The notes: a model not told the origin generated them from the sequence alone. A DNA stretch of 64,000 bases from Castor canadensis (GCF_047511655.1 NC_133401.1:13796001-13860000); one strand, 5' to 3'; positions 1-11,606 are shown, counted from the first letter of the stretch. Numbers and translations: made by a program.

Positions 1-136
1 TTTGAAGGCAGCCTCAGGCAAATAGTTCACAAGACCCTATCTCGACAAAACCCATCTCAAAAAAGCTGGTAGAGTGGCTCAAGGTGTAAGCCCTGAGTTC
101 AAGGCCTAGTAACGAAAAAAAAAAAAAAAAAAAAAG
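1..136 (+). repeat. B1-dID SINE, cut by window start
   Basis: Begins inside the B1 half; ID half 64-114; A-tail 115-136. Confidence 0.85.
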
Positions 137-369
137 CGGTAAATCGGGCAGAGCTTCTCCAGGGAACATAGTCCAGGAAAATGGTGAAAGAAAGGGAGAC
201 ACCAAGTTTTCAAAGAATAAAGTCTAATCCCCAGCCTCAACTGTCTTTGGGCTAAGAAGTCGGGCATCTGCAAAGGCCATCTTCAGAACAAAGCCACCAG
301 GTTTGGTGGCTGGAGGGAAGGCAGGGCCCCTCGGGGACAGGCAGCCTGGCTTGCTCTCTAGAAGACACC

Positions 370-860
370 CAGGCCCAGGCAAGCCGGGGCCACCTGCCCG
401 ACTGCCCGTGCGCTGGGCCGGGCCTGGCCGGAGCCGGGTGTCTGCGGCCGCCCCCGCGGTGCAGCTGCATTCCTGGCGGGGCTGGGAGGGGCCGCACACT
501 CACAGGCCTGGCACGGGACCGGGCTGCGTCCTTCCTGGCGGCCGTGGGGGCAGGGCAGAGCCCGGGGTGCCTGGCGGGCGGGGCGGGGCGGGGATGTCAC
601 CGTCACCGCATCGGAGTGGGGGGGCGGGGAGGAGCAGGGGCTGGATGGAGGATCCGAGGGGCCAACAGGGGACCTGAATCGGAGGCCAGCCGGCCAGCCA
701 GGGGACAGCAAAAGACGTAGGGTGACCCCAGGACCTCCCCCTCGGGCCGGAAGCTTCGGGGAGCGGCGGCCCGGGTGGAGCCGGGGAGGCGGGAGCCGCA
801 CGCGGCCCCCGGGGCCGGGAAGGGGCGGGCGGAGCGCGGCTTCCTGGAGGAGCGGAGGAA
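370..860. promoter_or_regulatory. Orphan CpG island
   Basis: Strongly GC- and CpG-rich, with NotI-like GCGGCCGC near 445, GC boxes (GGGGCGGGGCGGGG, about 579-595) and CCCGGGCC-type runs. A minus-strand donor-like GTGAGTGTGC reads out at plus 504-495. Long open frames here on both strands reflect base composition. It may be a distal PRX first exon, an unannotated transcript start, or a stand-alone island. Confidence 0.5.
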
Positions 861-1289
861 GCTGTGCCCATTTCTGGAAGTGGCTGAATCGGGTCCGGGA
901 GGCGGGTGGAAGTAGCTGCAGGGAACTGGTGTCCAGGCTGAGGGTTTTCCAGGGGTCCGACTGCAAGCCCTGGTGACTGCAAGCCGTGCACCACCGGCCG
1001 CAGACTGCCCCTGACCGAGACCTTGGAGTCCAGGCTGGCTGAGCTTTGCAGCGCCCTCTGGCGCCCAGTCTTGGGCTCTGCAATGCCATCTCCTAGTGTT
1101 CGCTGAGGATCCATCCAGCCTGGGGTCCCACAGGAGATCTGCGGGGTGGGGTCAGCCATACTCTCGGTTTACAGCGTGCTGGAGGGCTGCTTGTGATGTC
1201 TCAAGAGGCCACTTTGGAGGGTAACCTGACAACCTACAAATGCGGACGGCCTGCCAGCCTGTGAGTGACACGTGATCACGTGTACCTTT

Positions 1290-1715
1290 TAGGCTGGGTG
1301 TGGTGAAGCACGTCTGTAATCTCAGCTACTCAGAAGGCGGAGACAGGAGAACCGGGTTGGAGTCTGGCCAGGGAAAGAAGCCGAAGACCTTATCTGAAAA
1401 AGCAGCCAGGCGCCAGTGGCTCACACCTGTAATCCTAGCTACTTGAGAGGCTGAGATGAAGATCATGGTTTGAGGCAGGACCTGGTAAATAGTTTGTGGG
1501 ACCCCATCTCCAAAATAACCAGAGCAAAACGGACTGGAGAAATGGCTCAAGCGGTAGAACACCTGCTTTGCAAGTATGAAGCCCTGAGTCCAAATCCCAG
1601 TCCCACAAAAACAAGAACAACAAAAACTACAGCAAAAAGGGCTGGGGTATGGCTCAAGCAGTAGAGTGCTAGGCAAGTGTGAGGCCTGAGTTCAAATCCC
1701 AGCACTGGCCTCCCC
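1290..1715 (+). repeat. SINE cluster: B1, B1-dID, ID
   Basis: B1 about 1290-1400, complete B1-dID 1405-1610, separate ID 1640-1710. Confidence 0.85.
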
Positions 1716-3385
1716 CATGGTAATAATAAGATGTACCTTTACCCAAGGCCAAGCACACAGGCAGTTCTCATACAGTTTTGCTTAATAAGGAAAAGAAAAA
1801 AAGGAGGGAGGAAGGCAAGAAAAGATGGTGAAGCGCAGCACATCACAGTTCTCTCCCTAGTGTCAAGGAGGAGAAGTGTGTGCTGGAGGGAGGGGGTCCT
1901 GTGAATGAATGCTCCCGAGGGCAGCTGGCCTGGGTTTTGTCGTGGCTGAAATACACAAAGGCTCTGTGAAAAGCAGTATTGGTGCCAGGGCTGGCAACTC
2001 TGGGATAGGAATGGTGTGGGCCCTGGAATCTGCTGGCGGAGGTGGCCTGGCCTCCTGGGGTTGAACCAGTCAGTCAGAGTCTGCACAAGCATCTGGGGGG
2101 TTAGACATGGGGGAAGAGAGGCAGGTCCTCAGGCAGGATCCCCTCCTAAACTAAAGAGGGTCAAAGGGATGGAACCAGTGCTGATGTAACCCTTATGGTA
2201 CTTTTTGTGTAAAAACATTTGACCTCCACCTGCTGGGAAACTGTCAATAAACCTGTAAGTGTGGGGTACCTGAGACATGCCTCTTAAATGGGGAGCCTAT
2301 GTGAGTGCACAACCAGTACAACTGTACTGAGAGGCCCTGGGCAGAGGGAGCGTCACTGGCCAAGCAGACACAACGGCGAGTGTGTTGCAGAAACTGCAGA
2401 AATATAACGATGTCACAGATGCTATTGGAGCAATAAGCTGTTGTGCTCGAAAGAGGTTGCCCCAGCTTTGCTACTCTGGAGCTGTGTGACTCTAGACAAG
2501 GTACTTAACTTCTCTGGGCCTCCCAGTCCCAATCTGTAAACTGGAATAGTAACAGGATGTACCTCAAAGGGCTGTTGTTGGGGGAGGAGGGACAGCACCT
2601 GAAAAGACTAAGAGGTCATGTACTCTCCATCTTCTGGGCTCTGTAAGCAGCTGGGTTTGGCTGGAATGAGGGGGAAAGCCATTCGGTAAGTGACAGGGCT
2701 GGGGGGGGGAGTGGTCAGCAGGGGCCAGGGCACACAAGGCCATGAGTGTAGGATTTTACTATGAAGACACTAACGAAAAAGAAGTAAGTGTTTCCCTCTG
2801 GCTGCCAGGTGGGCACAGTGACCAGGGGGCGAGATTGGAGGTTAGGAGTGGGGACCTGGGCAGGGACAGAGCAGGCACTTGGAAGGAAAGGTAGGGAAGA
2901 GATACAACTGAAGCCCAGTGGACAGCCCGCTGGGACTAAGCGTGGTGGAGGAGGCTCAGGACTCTAACCAGGGATGGGGACTGATGCTGAGGTCAACAAG
3001 GGACGACGCAGTGGGTGCAAGGGGCTGGGGGACATCTAGGGGAACACTTCAAAGCTGCTGGGCTGGACTCAGTAGAGAGGACATGGGGCAGGAAGGAGCA
3101 TGAAGGGTTGGGGTGAGCGAGAAGTCAGTTTCCCTGGCCAGGCAGGGGCAGGGCAGGGCAGGGCAGGAGGAGATTCCTGCTTGGCTCAGGCTGGGTCAGG
3201 AGAGGGTGGTTCCCACCCAGGGAGATGCTTCCGTTCTCTTCCCCCAGCCCCGCAGGATGTCCTGTGTTTACAGAAGTGACCTGGACACTGGTGCCACCCC
3301 CTAAACTTAACTTCCTATGGCCACACCCCTTTGTGAGGCGAAAGCAAGATAGGGACAAAGAGAAAAACAGAAAGACACAGCAGAG
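1716..3385. other. Intergenic stretch, no gene seen
   Basis: Apart from the MIR at 2440-2620 and a GGGCA/GGGGCA tandem (3145-3168) the sequence is unique-looking, with no splice-bounded conserved frame that I recognise. Confidence 0.5.
2440..2620 (+). repeat. MIR fossil
   Basis: GAGCTGTGTGACTCTAGACA, CTTAACTTCTCTGGGCCTC and CTGTAAACTGGAATAGTAAC follow the MIR core and tail. Confidence 0.75.
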
Positions 3386-3810
3386 AGCTGGGTGTGACGG
3401 GCACGCCTACAATCCTGGCAGCTGGGAGGCCCAAGCGGGAGGATCAGAGTTCAAAGCCATCCTGTGCTAACATAAGGAGACCCTATCTCAAAAAAAAAAA
3501 AAAAAAAAAAAAAAAGGGCTGGGGGCGTGGCTCAAGTGGTAAATAAAGCATATGCCTAGCAATTGGGAACCCTGAGTTCAAAACCCCAGTACAAGCTGGG
3601 CACTGGTGGCCCATACCTGTAATCCTAGCTACTCAGGAAGCAGAGATCAGGAGGATCGTGGTTCCAAGCCGGCCCTGGCAAATAGTTTGTGAGACCCTAC
3701 CTCAAAGAAAACCCTTCACAAAAGTGGGCTGGTGGAGTGGCTCAAGGAGTGGCCCTGAATTCAAACCCCAGTATTGGAAAAACAAAACAAAACAAACAAA
3801 CAAAAAACCC
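3386..3810 (+). repeat. SINE cluster: B1, ID, B1-dID
   Basis: B1 with a long A-tail (3490-3514), ID 3516-3590, B1-dID 3596-3805 with an AAAC-rich tail. Confidence 0.85.
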
Positions 3811-4011
3811 AGTACAAAAGTACCCCCGAACCAAGGACTGGGATATTGCCTGGCACACACAATACACTGAGTGCATCCTCAGCAGGACCACCACAAAACA
3901 AAAACCCAAAAAACCTGGAGAGGAGATACAGCCCCAAGGAATAAAAGGCAGAGAGAAAGAGGGGGACTGAAATACAAGCACAGGCAGAGACACTGCTGTG
4001 ACCAAAACCTC

Positions 4012-4235
4012 ACAGCAGCTGGTGGCTCATGCCTGTAATCCTAACTACTTGGAAAACAGAGATAAGGAGGATCATGGTTCAAGACCAGCCAGGGAAAATA
4101 GTTTGAGACCCTATCTCAAAAATACCCAATACATAAAAGGGCTTGGTGAGTGGCTTAAGTGGTACAGTACCAGCCAAGCAAGCGTGAGGTTCTGAGTTCA
4201 AACCTCAATACCACCAAAAAAAAAAAAAAAAAAAG
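4012..4235 (+). repeat. B1-dID SINE
   Basis: Complete; A-tail 4216-4234. Confidence 0.85.
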
Positions 4236-4289
4236 TCCTCAGCTTAATTAAGGCCACCTACAAAAAATGGACAGCTGGCATCAGTTGTT

Positions 4290-4395
4290 TGGGTTTGTTT
4301 TTTATTATTCATATATTCACATGTGTGTACATTGTTTGGATCATTTCTCCCCCCTGCCCCCCTCCTCCACCCTCTCCCTCCCATCCCTGTCTTGG
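4290..4395 (-). mobile_element. Short L1 3' tail (polypurine tract plus AATAA tail)
   Basis: On the minus strand: a G/A-rich tract, then GAAATGATCCAAACAATG, then a stretch ending in AATAAAAAAC. A second copy of the same sequence lies at 37493-37565. The structure fits a 5'-truncated young rodent L1. Confidence 0.5.
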
Positions 4396-4590
4396 TTTGT
4401 TTTTGAAACAGGGTCTCACTATGTAGCTCAAGCTGGCCTCCAACTCTCTCTCCTCCTGTCTCAGCCTCCCCAGTGAGTCTCACTATGTCGCCCATGGTGG
4501 CCTCTAACTCCTTAGCTCAAGTGATCCACCCGTCCCAGCCTCCAGAGTGCTGAGGGACCACAGGAAGTGCCACAGAGCTTGGCTCTAACA
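4396..4590 (-). repeat. B1 SINE, partly duplicated
   Basis: The B1 phrase GTCTCACTATGT occurs twice (4411 and 4478), suggesting two overlapping copies next to the L1 tail. Confidence 0.6.
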
Positions 4591-4795
4591 TTCTGTTTTA
4601 ATGACAAAATACTGAATGCCTTTCCTTAAGATCGAGAACAAGAAAGGACCTCCACTCTCTGTGACACGGAGTGACAGTGTGTACCCGCCTTCCTTTTCTA
4701 TTTGACCTTAAGCAGAGAGGAGCAGACTGTCATCTGCCTCTAACCTGGCCAGTAGTTCAGACCTTTCTACCTCAAGCACTTAAAACTTTAGCTCT

Positions 4796-4915
4796 GCTGG
4801 GTGTAGTGGTATACACCTATAATCCCAGCACTGGAGAGGTTGAGGCTGGAGGATCCTGACTTCCAGGCCAGCCTCACTACATAGTGAGACCCTGACTCAA
4901 ACAAACAGTAAAAAG
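4796..4915 (+). repeat. B1 SINE
   Basis: Monomer of the TGTAGTGG..ATCCCAGCACT type, no ID half. Confidence 0.8.
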
Positions 4916-5012
4916 CTCAGTTTATTGCATCCCTCCCATAGGATCCAGAATCCTAGGTACAAAGTCTCAGTCCTTCCTCATTGCCCACCTGCCCCTGGAC
5001 CACCTGTTTCCT

Positions 5013-5235
5013 TCTTCTTTTTTGATGGGACTGGGGGTTTGAACTCAGGGCCTTATGCTTGCTAGGCAGGTGCTCTACCACTTGAGCCACTCCACCAATC
5101 CTTTTTTGTATGGGGTATTTTCAAGACAAGAGTCTCACAAACTATTTGACCAGGCTGGCTTCAAACTGTGATACCTCTGATCTCTTCATCCGGAGTAGCT
5201 AGGATTATAGGCGTGAGCCACCAGTTTCTGGTCTG
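5013..5235 (-). repeat. B1-dID SINE
   Basis: ID half 5030-5100, B1 half 5105-5230. Confidence 0.85.
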
Positions 5236-5635
5236 ACTCTGTTTCCAGCACACTCTCAGAGGGTCATTGCACAGGCTGGTGCCCCCTACCTGAGTCACTC
5301 ACCACCCACAGCTCTGTATCTATGCATATAGATCCTTCAGTTCATGCAAATGCCACTACCTCCAGGAAGCCTTCCCTGGCTTCTCACCCTGTGATCTCCA
5401 GACCTCAGGATCTGGGTTTGTTCCCTCCAGGTTCTTCTGCCTTTTCCTTGGCCCTTCCTCCTCAGTGCTCCTGAACTATTTCCAATGTCAGCCCTACAGG
5501 AACCTTTTCTCAAGTCTGTCCCCAAGGTGATGTTGGTGTGCTGGGGCCCCCAGTGCTCTCCAAAGGACCTGCCATTCACAAGGGCTTTTGAATGTTTGCT
5601 GACTGAGTAAACGAACAAGTGACTCAATGAATGAG
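5230..5635 (+). repeat. L2 3' fragment
   Basis: CACTACCTCCAGGAAGCCTT, CCCTGGCTTCTCACC and TTGAATGTTTGCTGACTGAG, ending in AATGAATGAG, follow the L2 3' region. Confidence 0.7.
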
Positions 5636-5639
5636 AGAG

Positions 5640-6235
5640 AGAGAGAGAAGAGATGAGGGTCTCAGGCCGCCGGCAGCCCTGACCACACCATCTCTGTTCC
5701 TTTCACCCTCCTAGGAGAAGGTTGCTGGCTGGGTTCCGGCCACACCCCAGTTCTCTGTCTGCCAGGCCTGGAAGGCGTTTCCCAGAGCTCAGCACATTCC
5801 TGCTTTCCCCGGTGGCTGAGAGTGGGCAGGAGGGGGCACTTCGGAGGAGTGGGGGAGGCCCCCAGCATTCTGGGCTCTTGCCATCCTGTTCCTCACCCCA
5901 TACCCTCCGAGTAAGCCCCAAACCCTCCGTGTAGGGTGGGGAATGGGTCCATGGAGGGGCCACCCAAGCTCGTGTAGAGACCAGGGCGCTGCCCAAGGGC
6001 CTGGTGTCGGCGCCTGGCTGGACAATGGGGCAGAAGCTGCTGACATGCACTTTGGGGGTAATCCCCCAGCCTCACCCTGGCCCCAGCACCAGGCCCCGGC
6101 TCAGAGAGCCACCAGCTTCCGAGGCAGCAGCCTGGTGGGTGCATAGGGGATGTGGGGGTACCTGTGCTCCCTGTGCCGCCCCCCGGGGTCTGGTGAGTCA
6201 AGGCAGATTGGGGCTGGTCCAGGGGCCAGTGGAGT
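5640..6235. other. GC-rich unique stretch upstream of PRX
   Basis: SINE-free and GC-rich, with a consensus-like + donor (GGTCTG|GTGAGTC, 6193). Could hold a distal untranslated PRX exon; no coding signal is recognised. Confidence 0.35.
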
Positions 6236-6239
6236 GGGG

Positions 6240-6345
6240 GTAAGGCCTGGAAACCTTGGTTTGGGACTTTGGCAGTTCTGGGTTTCAATCTGCTGTGTGA
6301 CCTTGGGAGAATCATTCACCCTCTCTGAGTCTCCTTATATAAGAA
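6240..6345 (+). repeat. MIR fossil
   Basis: CTGTGTGACCTTGGGAGAAT followed by ACCCTCTCTGAGTCTCC. Confidence 0.65.
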
Positions 6346-6664
6346 ATTTAGGGACAGAAGAGTGTACCTGGATTTTTGGGGTCCAGCAGGACCAGGCTCA
6401 GGGTCCAACTCTACCACTTCCTGGTTGTGTCAGTACAAATTGCATATACTTAGGCCACCTTAAGTGGGAGGCAGACTTTGTCTGCGTTGTACTTAGCATA
6501 TGACAGGTGTCCCCTAAAGACAAGCTTCACTGAGCAGAGAGTGGGGCTCTGCTATGCCCAGTCTTAGGAAAAAGGGTTCAGAAGCCCCTTGAAACTAACC
6601 AGCCTCCCTCCAGTTTGTGTGAATAATAAAAAATACCTTGCTTTGGGAGGGACAGTTTTGCTTT

Positions 6665-6970
6665 TAGTCTTTTTATTATTACTGAGAGTGTATGTGTGTG
6701 GTATGGGGATTGAACCCATGGCCTCCCACAGGCCAGGCCAGCCCTCTACCACTTGAGCCACGCCCCTGGCCCTCTTGTTTTGTTTTCTTTTTTTGCACAC
6801 TGGGGTTTGAACTCAGGGCCTTCACCTTGAGCCACTCCACCAGCCCTCTTTTTTTGTGATGGGTTTTTTTTCAAGACAGGGTCTCACAAACTATTTGCCC
6901 GGGCTGGCTTTGACACGATCTTCCAGCTTCCACCCCCTGAATAGCTGGGATTACAGGCATGCACATTTTT
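6665..6970 (-). repeat. ID plus B1-dID SINEs
   Basis: ID 6695-6775; B1-dID 6795-6970. Confidence 0.8.
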
Positions 6971-7324
6971 AGCCTTTTAAAACTCATTTGGGCTTCATAA
7001 CTGAGGAGATGAGGAAACTGAGGCCCAGAGGCACCCTACGATTTGCCAAAGGTCACACTTCCAGGAGCGGCTGAGCCAGTTCTGAACCTGAATTGTCGGG
7101 GAGAAGGAGGGGAAGGAGTTTGTCTTTGGGGTCCCAGGAAGCATGGGGGGGCCAGACCTGGGCCAAAGAGCCAGGAGATGGTGGAGATGGGCGTTCTGAG
7201 TTTCCGAGTGTCTGTGTGTGCAAATCCCTGAAGCCAGTCTCAGGGTGAAGCTCTCAGCTTAGGCAATAGAGTTCCATGGTCCCCACCCCCTTGGGAGTAC
7301 TGGAAGAAGGGGATGTTTGTTTGT

Positions 7325-7416
7325 TTCCCCACCACCCACCCTCTGGTGACATCACACCTCAGCAGCCAATAGCCAGGGTCTCCCCATCCTACCCCTCCCA
7401 TCCCTTTTCCCCCCAG
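7325..7416 (+). promoter_or_regulatory. Putative PRX proximal promoter
   Basis: SINE-free sequence with CACCCACC (EGR-like), a TGACATCA element at 7347-7354 (CRE/AP-1-like) and AGCCAAT on the + strand at 7365-7370, followed by a C-rich tract. No TATA box is seen. Assigned because the donor at 7476 follows directly. The evidence is motif level only. Confidence 0.3.
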
Positions 7417-7475
7417 CCTAAGACTGGGATTGAGCAGACAGACCGGGAGCTCTCGAGGTGTCTGGAGGTTCAACG
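7417..7475 (+). other. PRX: Candidate PRX first or second (non-coding) exon
   Basis: The segment ends at a strong donor (CAACG|GTAAGA, 7476) and starts either at a pyrimidine-rich acceptor (CCCTTTTCCCCCCAG, ending 7416) or at a transcription start just downstream of a CCAAT box at 7366-7370. The unique, SINE-free context and position upstream of the coding exons fit one of the three untranslated PRX exons; this is inference. Confidence 0.42.
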
Positions 7476-7584
7476 GTAAGAGATCAGCTGGCCAGTCCTC
7501 TCCTGGTCAGGCTGACAAACCTTGGGAATGAGCTCCAGAGTCCTGGGAGGTCTGGGAGGTGCCTAGGGCTGGGAAGGCAGGGTA

Positions 7585-7755
7585 TTGTAAGAATTAATGG
7601 CACAGGCTTGGAAACCAGACCCTGGGTTCAAATCCCAATTTCCCCTTTCCCCCTATACTACCTCGGGCAGCCTTTATGCCTCCATTTTCCTATCTCTAAA
7701 ATGGGCTGGTGGAGGCCCCCTCACAGGGCTGATGTGGCACAGAGTTTCTGCTTCT
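7585..7755 (+). repeat. MIR fossil
   Basis: Full-length style: GGCTTGGAAACCAGACCCTG, GGTTCAAATCC, CTCTAAAATGGGCTGG, CTCACAGGGCTGATG. Lies just after the candidate PRX exon at 7417-7475. Confidence 0.7.
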
Positions 7756-7954
7756 GAAGTTCTGGGGCCAGCTTTCTACTCTGTGGAAGAGGGTGCTGAT
7801 CCTGTTGCTGGGAGGCTGCTGCCTGAGCTGGATTTCCCAAATCCTTCTTTGGCTAAGGGTAAAAATGGTGGCCGCTGGGGAGCAAAGGCTGGATATGAGA
7901 CCCTGTGAGATGCACAGGCCACTCCTGCCTACCTTTTCTGTTGTCAGAGGTTAG

Positions 7955-7987
<33 letters not shown>

Positions 7988-8170
7988 ACTAGGGCTTAAA
8001 CTCAGGGTGTGCACCTTGAGTCACTCCACCAGTCCTTTTTTGTGATGACTTTTCTTGAGATAGGGTCTCTCGCAAACTATTTCCCTGGGCTGGCTTAGAA
8101 CCTCAATCCTCCCGATCTCTGCCTCCTGAGTAGCTAGGATTACAGGTGTGAGTTACTGGTACCCGGCTAG
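7955..8170 (-). repeat. B1-dID SINE with (GT)n at its tail
   Basis: The (GT)n tract 7960-7986 has grown from the A-tail side; ID half 7987-8040, B1 half 8041-8168. Confidence 0.8.
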
Positions 8171-8182
8171 AGAGTAGTTTAT

Positions 8183-8350
8183 GTTAGTTGAGCACTTACT
8201 GTACACTGGGAATATTGTAACTGCTGTTGTCTTGTAAATCTTCAAAGCTATTTTATTGGCTCCATTTTACAGGTGAAGATATTGAGGCCCCAGAGGGGAA
8301 GGACCTTGCTTACCTACTCATGCCTGGGAGGTGCTGGTGCAGCGACTAAG
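8183..8350 (-). repeat. MIR fossil
   Basis: Reverse MIR: TTGAGCACTTACTGTACACT, CCATTTTACAGGTGAAGATA, TTGAGGCCCCAGAGGGGAAG. Confidence 0.75.
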
Positions 8351-10060
8351 TGAGGCTGCCCTAGCACCTCCCCTCTGCGTCATTCAATGGCCTTAGATAA
8401 AATGTCCAGGGGCCTGGAGGAATCAGAACCCCCTCCCCCCTTCTCCCCCACCACACACTCCCAAGCTCAGGGATCAGACCCCAGAGGGCTAGGGAAGCTG
8501 AGGCTCTGAATGGGCAGAACTCTCAGACGAGGTTAACGGAAGCCCCTGGAGAAAGAGGACCAGAGAGAGAAAGTCTTGAGCAGGTTTCTCGGGGGCCGGG
8601 GCTCAGCAGAAGGGCAGGACCCAGGTGACAAGCTCTCCCCTTCCCAGCCACACTGAAGGGCTTAGCACATAGTAGGTGCTCAAGAAAACAGAACTGTGAG
8701 AATTCCAGAAGTTCGTGCAGATGCCAGGACAAGGCCTGATAACCACTCAAGAACTAGGCCTGCCCTTAATTCTCTAGGGGGATCCAGTAGAATTGTCCTC
8801 TGACAAAAGTTGGGACTCGGGGGCTCCCCCATTCCCCTGCCCAGTGAGCTGGGTAGGGCTGGGAACAAAGAGTGCTGGGAGTGGGTGGGTTTCCTTTGGA
8901 AGCTGACATGTTGCTGAGGAAGGGCACAGTTGGGCTAAATATAACATGGGCTGGGCAGCTGGCCTTGGCAGAGATGAGGAAGGAGGGTTACTGTCTTGCT
9001 CCTGCCCTGCCAGGCTTCCTCTGCCAGGCTCTGGGTGTGACCCTCACTGGGCCTGGAACAGGGAGCCTGTGGCATGGAGGACACGCTTTGATATATACCA
9101 CTGGCAACAAGACCCAGTCCTCCCCACCCCCAGGCTGTTGTCTGTGTCACGGTTCTTGGTAGCTTTTTTACACCTGGGTTCAAGTGTGACATCCTGTCTC
9201 TTCATTCTCTTGGCTCATCAGTGAAATGGGGTACTATGGGGTGGGCCAGGCCTGGCATTAGTGGGGTCCCTCTGAGAATGTATTCATGGTACTCTCGAAC
9301 CTTCCTGCCCAGCCCAGCTCAGAATCACCAGTGCAAGTTGGGCTCAGGGTTGGGGTCCAGGACAAGGGCCCTAGCTTTTCCTGGCTGTGTGACCCTAGAC
9401 AGCTCACATCCCCTCTCTGGACTTCAGTTTTTACCCCTGTGACAGCTAGCACATCCGGGGTGATTTCAAGGCTTGTAGATGTCAACCCAGTGTCCAGAGC
9501 AGACACTCCTGACACAGGAGCTGGCCTGGGAGGGCTCCTTGCTGTGTGCTGGTTGCAGGGCCTAGAGACTCAGAGTGGGGCTGGGCATGGACACAGGCGT
9601 CAAGACCCCTGGGAGATGCAGAGAGGAGCCCTCTGACACCTGTCGCTTGGGGGCCCCACCAGTGGGGTGGTTGCAGCAGGATATAGAGGAGGGGTCTCTG
9701 GGTTCTCTGTCCTGGCCAGTGGTGGGCTATGAAGGGCCATTGTGTAGTTTCGAGTGGGTGGGCAGAATGTGACTGGCCCAGCAGATGGGCCATTGTGTGA
9801 GGGAATGTGCCGCGTGAGGCCTGACCTTTCCCTGTGCAGTAAGGGTTGGCGGGTTGGCATGCCAGGTGGGGGCCAAGCCTGGAGCCAGGGGGTGGGGGGA
9901 CAATGTTTGCCTCCATTGCCTGAGAAGAGCCTGCAAACCCCAGTTCTGTTTCTTCTCCCTGCTGGATGCCTGGGCCAAGTTCTCCAAGGGAACAAGGTTG
10001 TCAGAGGGTCTTAGTATGAAAATAATGGTAAGAAGAAGAAGAAGAACCATTCAACAACCA
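8350..10060. other. PRX upstream intron, mostly unique
   Basis: Contains a consensus MEF2-type CTAAATATAA (8935-8944) and AACAAAG (8864-8870, SOX-type). It lies between the candidate 5' exons and is a plausible place for glial enhancers, but nothing is decisive. Confidence 0.3.
9340..9480 (+). repeat. MIR fossil
   Basis: CTGGCTGTGTGACCCTAGAC then CTCTCTGGACTTCAG; the 3' half is decayed. Confidence 0.6.
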
Positions 10061-10066
10061 TTAGTT

Positions 10067-10150
10067 CTAAGGCTGGCAGAGTAGCTCACGTGGTAGAGAG
10101 CCTGCCTAGCATGTGTGAGGCCCTGAGTTCAAACCCCACTGCTGTCAAAA
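10067..10150 (+). repeat. ID SINE
   Basis: Stand-alone tRNA-like monomer with A/B-box wording (GGCAGAGTAGCTC, GTTCAAACCCC). Confidence 0.8.
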
Positions 10151-10159
10151 AATTATTAG

Positions 10160-10625
10160 CTATATAGTGCTGGCCCTTCTATGTGACCCGAGCAAGGGAC
10201 TTCCTTCCCCCCAGCCTTAGGTGTCTCCTCTGTAAAGAGCTCAAAAATAGTACTGACCTAATGAGGCTGTTTTGAGGCCTATGTTCCATGACCTCTGAGA
10301 CACTCAGTACAAGGTCAAGGCTACAGGACATTATAAGCAAGTACTCATAACACACCTGCCACATGCCTGGCACTTTCTACCTTTTAACTCATTTGGTCTT
10401 CAGAACAGCCCTGCAAGGTGGGTGCTCCTTTTCTCCCCAACTTCTAGACAGGAAGGAGAGGCACTTTGCTCACTAGCAGACCCCACTCAGTGGACCAAGG
10501 TGGTAGCTCTGCTGTTGGATAGGTCTAGGAGTTAGTTTGGACTTTACAGTTTGTTCCCCAGTTGTGTCATCTGGAGCAAAAGTCTTCTGACCCTCAGTTT
10601 CTTTGCCTGTAGTCTGGGGACAGGG
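10160..10625. repeat. Cluster of three MIR fossils
   Basis: About 10160-10300 forward (TATGTGACCCGAGCAAGGGA), 10330-10475 reverse (ATGCCTGGCACTTTCTACC), and 10495-10625 forward (TTGTGTCATCTGGAGCAAA). They lie just before the candidate PRX exon 3. Confidence 0.6.
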
Positions 10626-10715
10626 CACTGGCTGAGGCTGTGAGGGGAGGGTCAGACACAAAGAAAGTCACCGGTAAGCCTTAGTCAATAATATTGAACA
10701 CATTATTCTTCTTAG

Positions 10716-10759
10716 AGTCCCGGACCCAGGAGGCTCAAGGTGCTGGAAGTAACCCTCAG
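10716..10759 (+). other. PRX: Candidate PRX 5' exon (exon 3 by human numbering)
   Basis: A 44-nt stretch flanked by a good acceptor (TTATTCTTCTTAG, ending 10715) and a consensus donor (GTGAGC at 10760), about 850 bp before the exon with the start codon. It has no ATG in any forward frame, so it would be untranslated in the standard transcript. It is open in the frame that joins phase-0 to 11607. No transcript data can be seen. Confidence 0.5.
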
Positions 10760-10984
10760 GTGAGCGCTGTTGGTGCCACATGCCCCTCCCTGGCCCTCCC
10801 TGGTTTGTCTGGAGCCTCACGCCCCCATCTCTCCCTAACAGGCAGCAAGTCTCCAGGGGAAGGGCACAAGCCCCACAGACAGCTGTGCCACACCTCGGGC
10901 TGGGCTCCTGTTAGGAGAGAGTACCTGCACCCAGGCAGCGGTGAGGGGACAGCTGGGGTGGGACTTTTCCCTTTTTCTAGTTTT

Positions 10985-11512
10985 TTATAATAATAATAAT
11001 TATTTTTTGTGGTATGGAGTTTGAACTCAGAGCCTACACCTTGAGCCACTCCACCAGTCCTTTTTTTGTGAAGGGGTTTTTCAAGACAGGGTCTCGAGAA
11101 CTGGTTTCAAACCAAGATCCTCCTGATCTCTGTTTCCTGAGTAGCTGGGATTACAGGTGTGAGGCACCGGTGCCTGGCTATAATTGTTTTTAATTTTGCT
11201 GGTACTGAGGTTTGAACTCAAGGCTTCGAGCTTGCTAGGCAAGCTTTGCACTTGAGCCACACCCCCAGCCCTTTTGATTTTAGTTTGTCTTTCAGATAGG
11301 GTCTCTCATGTTTGCCCACCTGGCCTTGGACCTTGATCTCCTATTTCTGTCTGCTAAGTAGCTGGGACTACAAGCATGCCCCTTATGCCTAGCTTGTTCT
11401 TTTGACATACAGTCTTCTAATCTTTTTGCCTAGGCTGGTCTAGAACCATGATTCTCTTATCTCTGGCTCCCAAGTAGTTGGGATTACAGACATGAACCAC
11501 CACACCCAGCCC
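10985..11512 (-). repeat. SINE cluster before the PRX start-codon exon
   Basis: B1-dID 10995-11180, ID/B1 pieces 11195-11395 and 11396-11510. Ends 95 bp before the acceptor at 11606. Confidence 0.8.
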
Positions 11513-11606
11513 ATTCCCCCTTCTAAGGGCCACCCTGACCTCCCCAATAAGCCTGACATCCATCCTTATCCCCTCCTGACCTCCAGCTTCCATTCCTGCC
11601 CCTCAG

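Noticed and set aside
358-1159. Two long overlapping minus-strand open frames (243 and 219 aa)
   Set aside because: GC-rich CpG-island composition explains the lack of stops; Pro/Arg/Ala-rich, no domain, two frames equally open.
9482-10050. Three overlapping minus-strand open frames of 107-144 aa
   Set aside because: No ordered domain, no splice-bounded conservation, mutually overlapping in different frames; taken as chance.
10067-10150. tRNA-like sequence with A- and B-box wording (and dozens like it)
   Set aside because: These are ID SINE monomers derived from tRNA, with A-rich tails and no intact cloverleaf.
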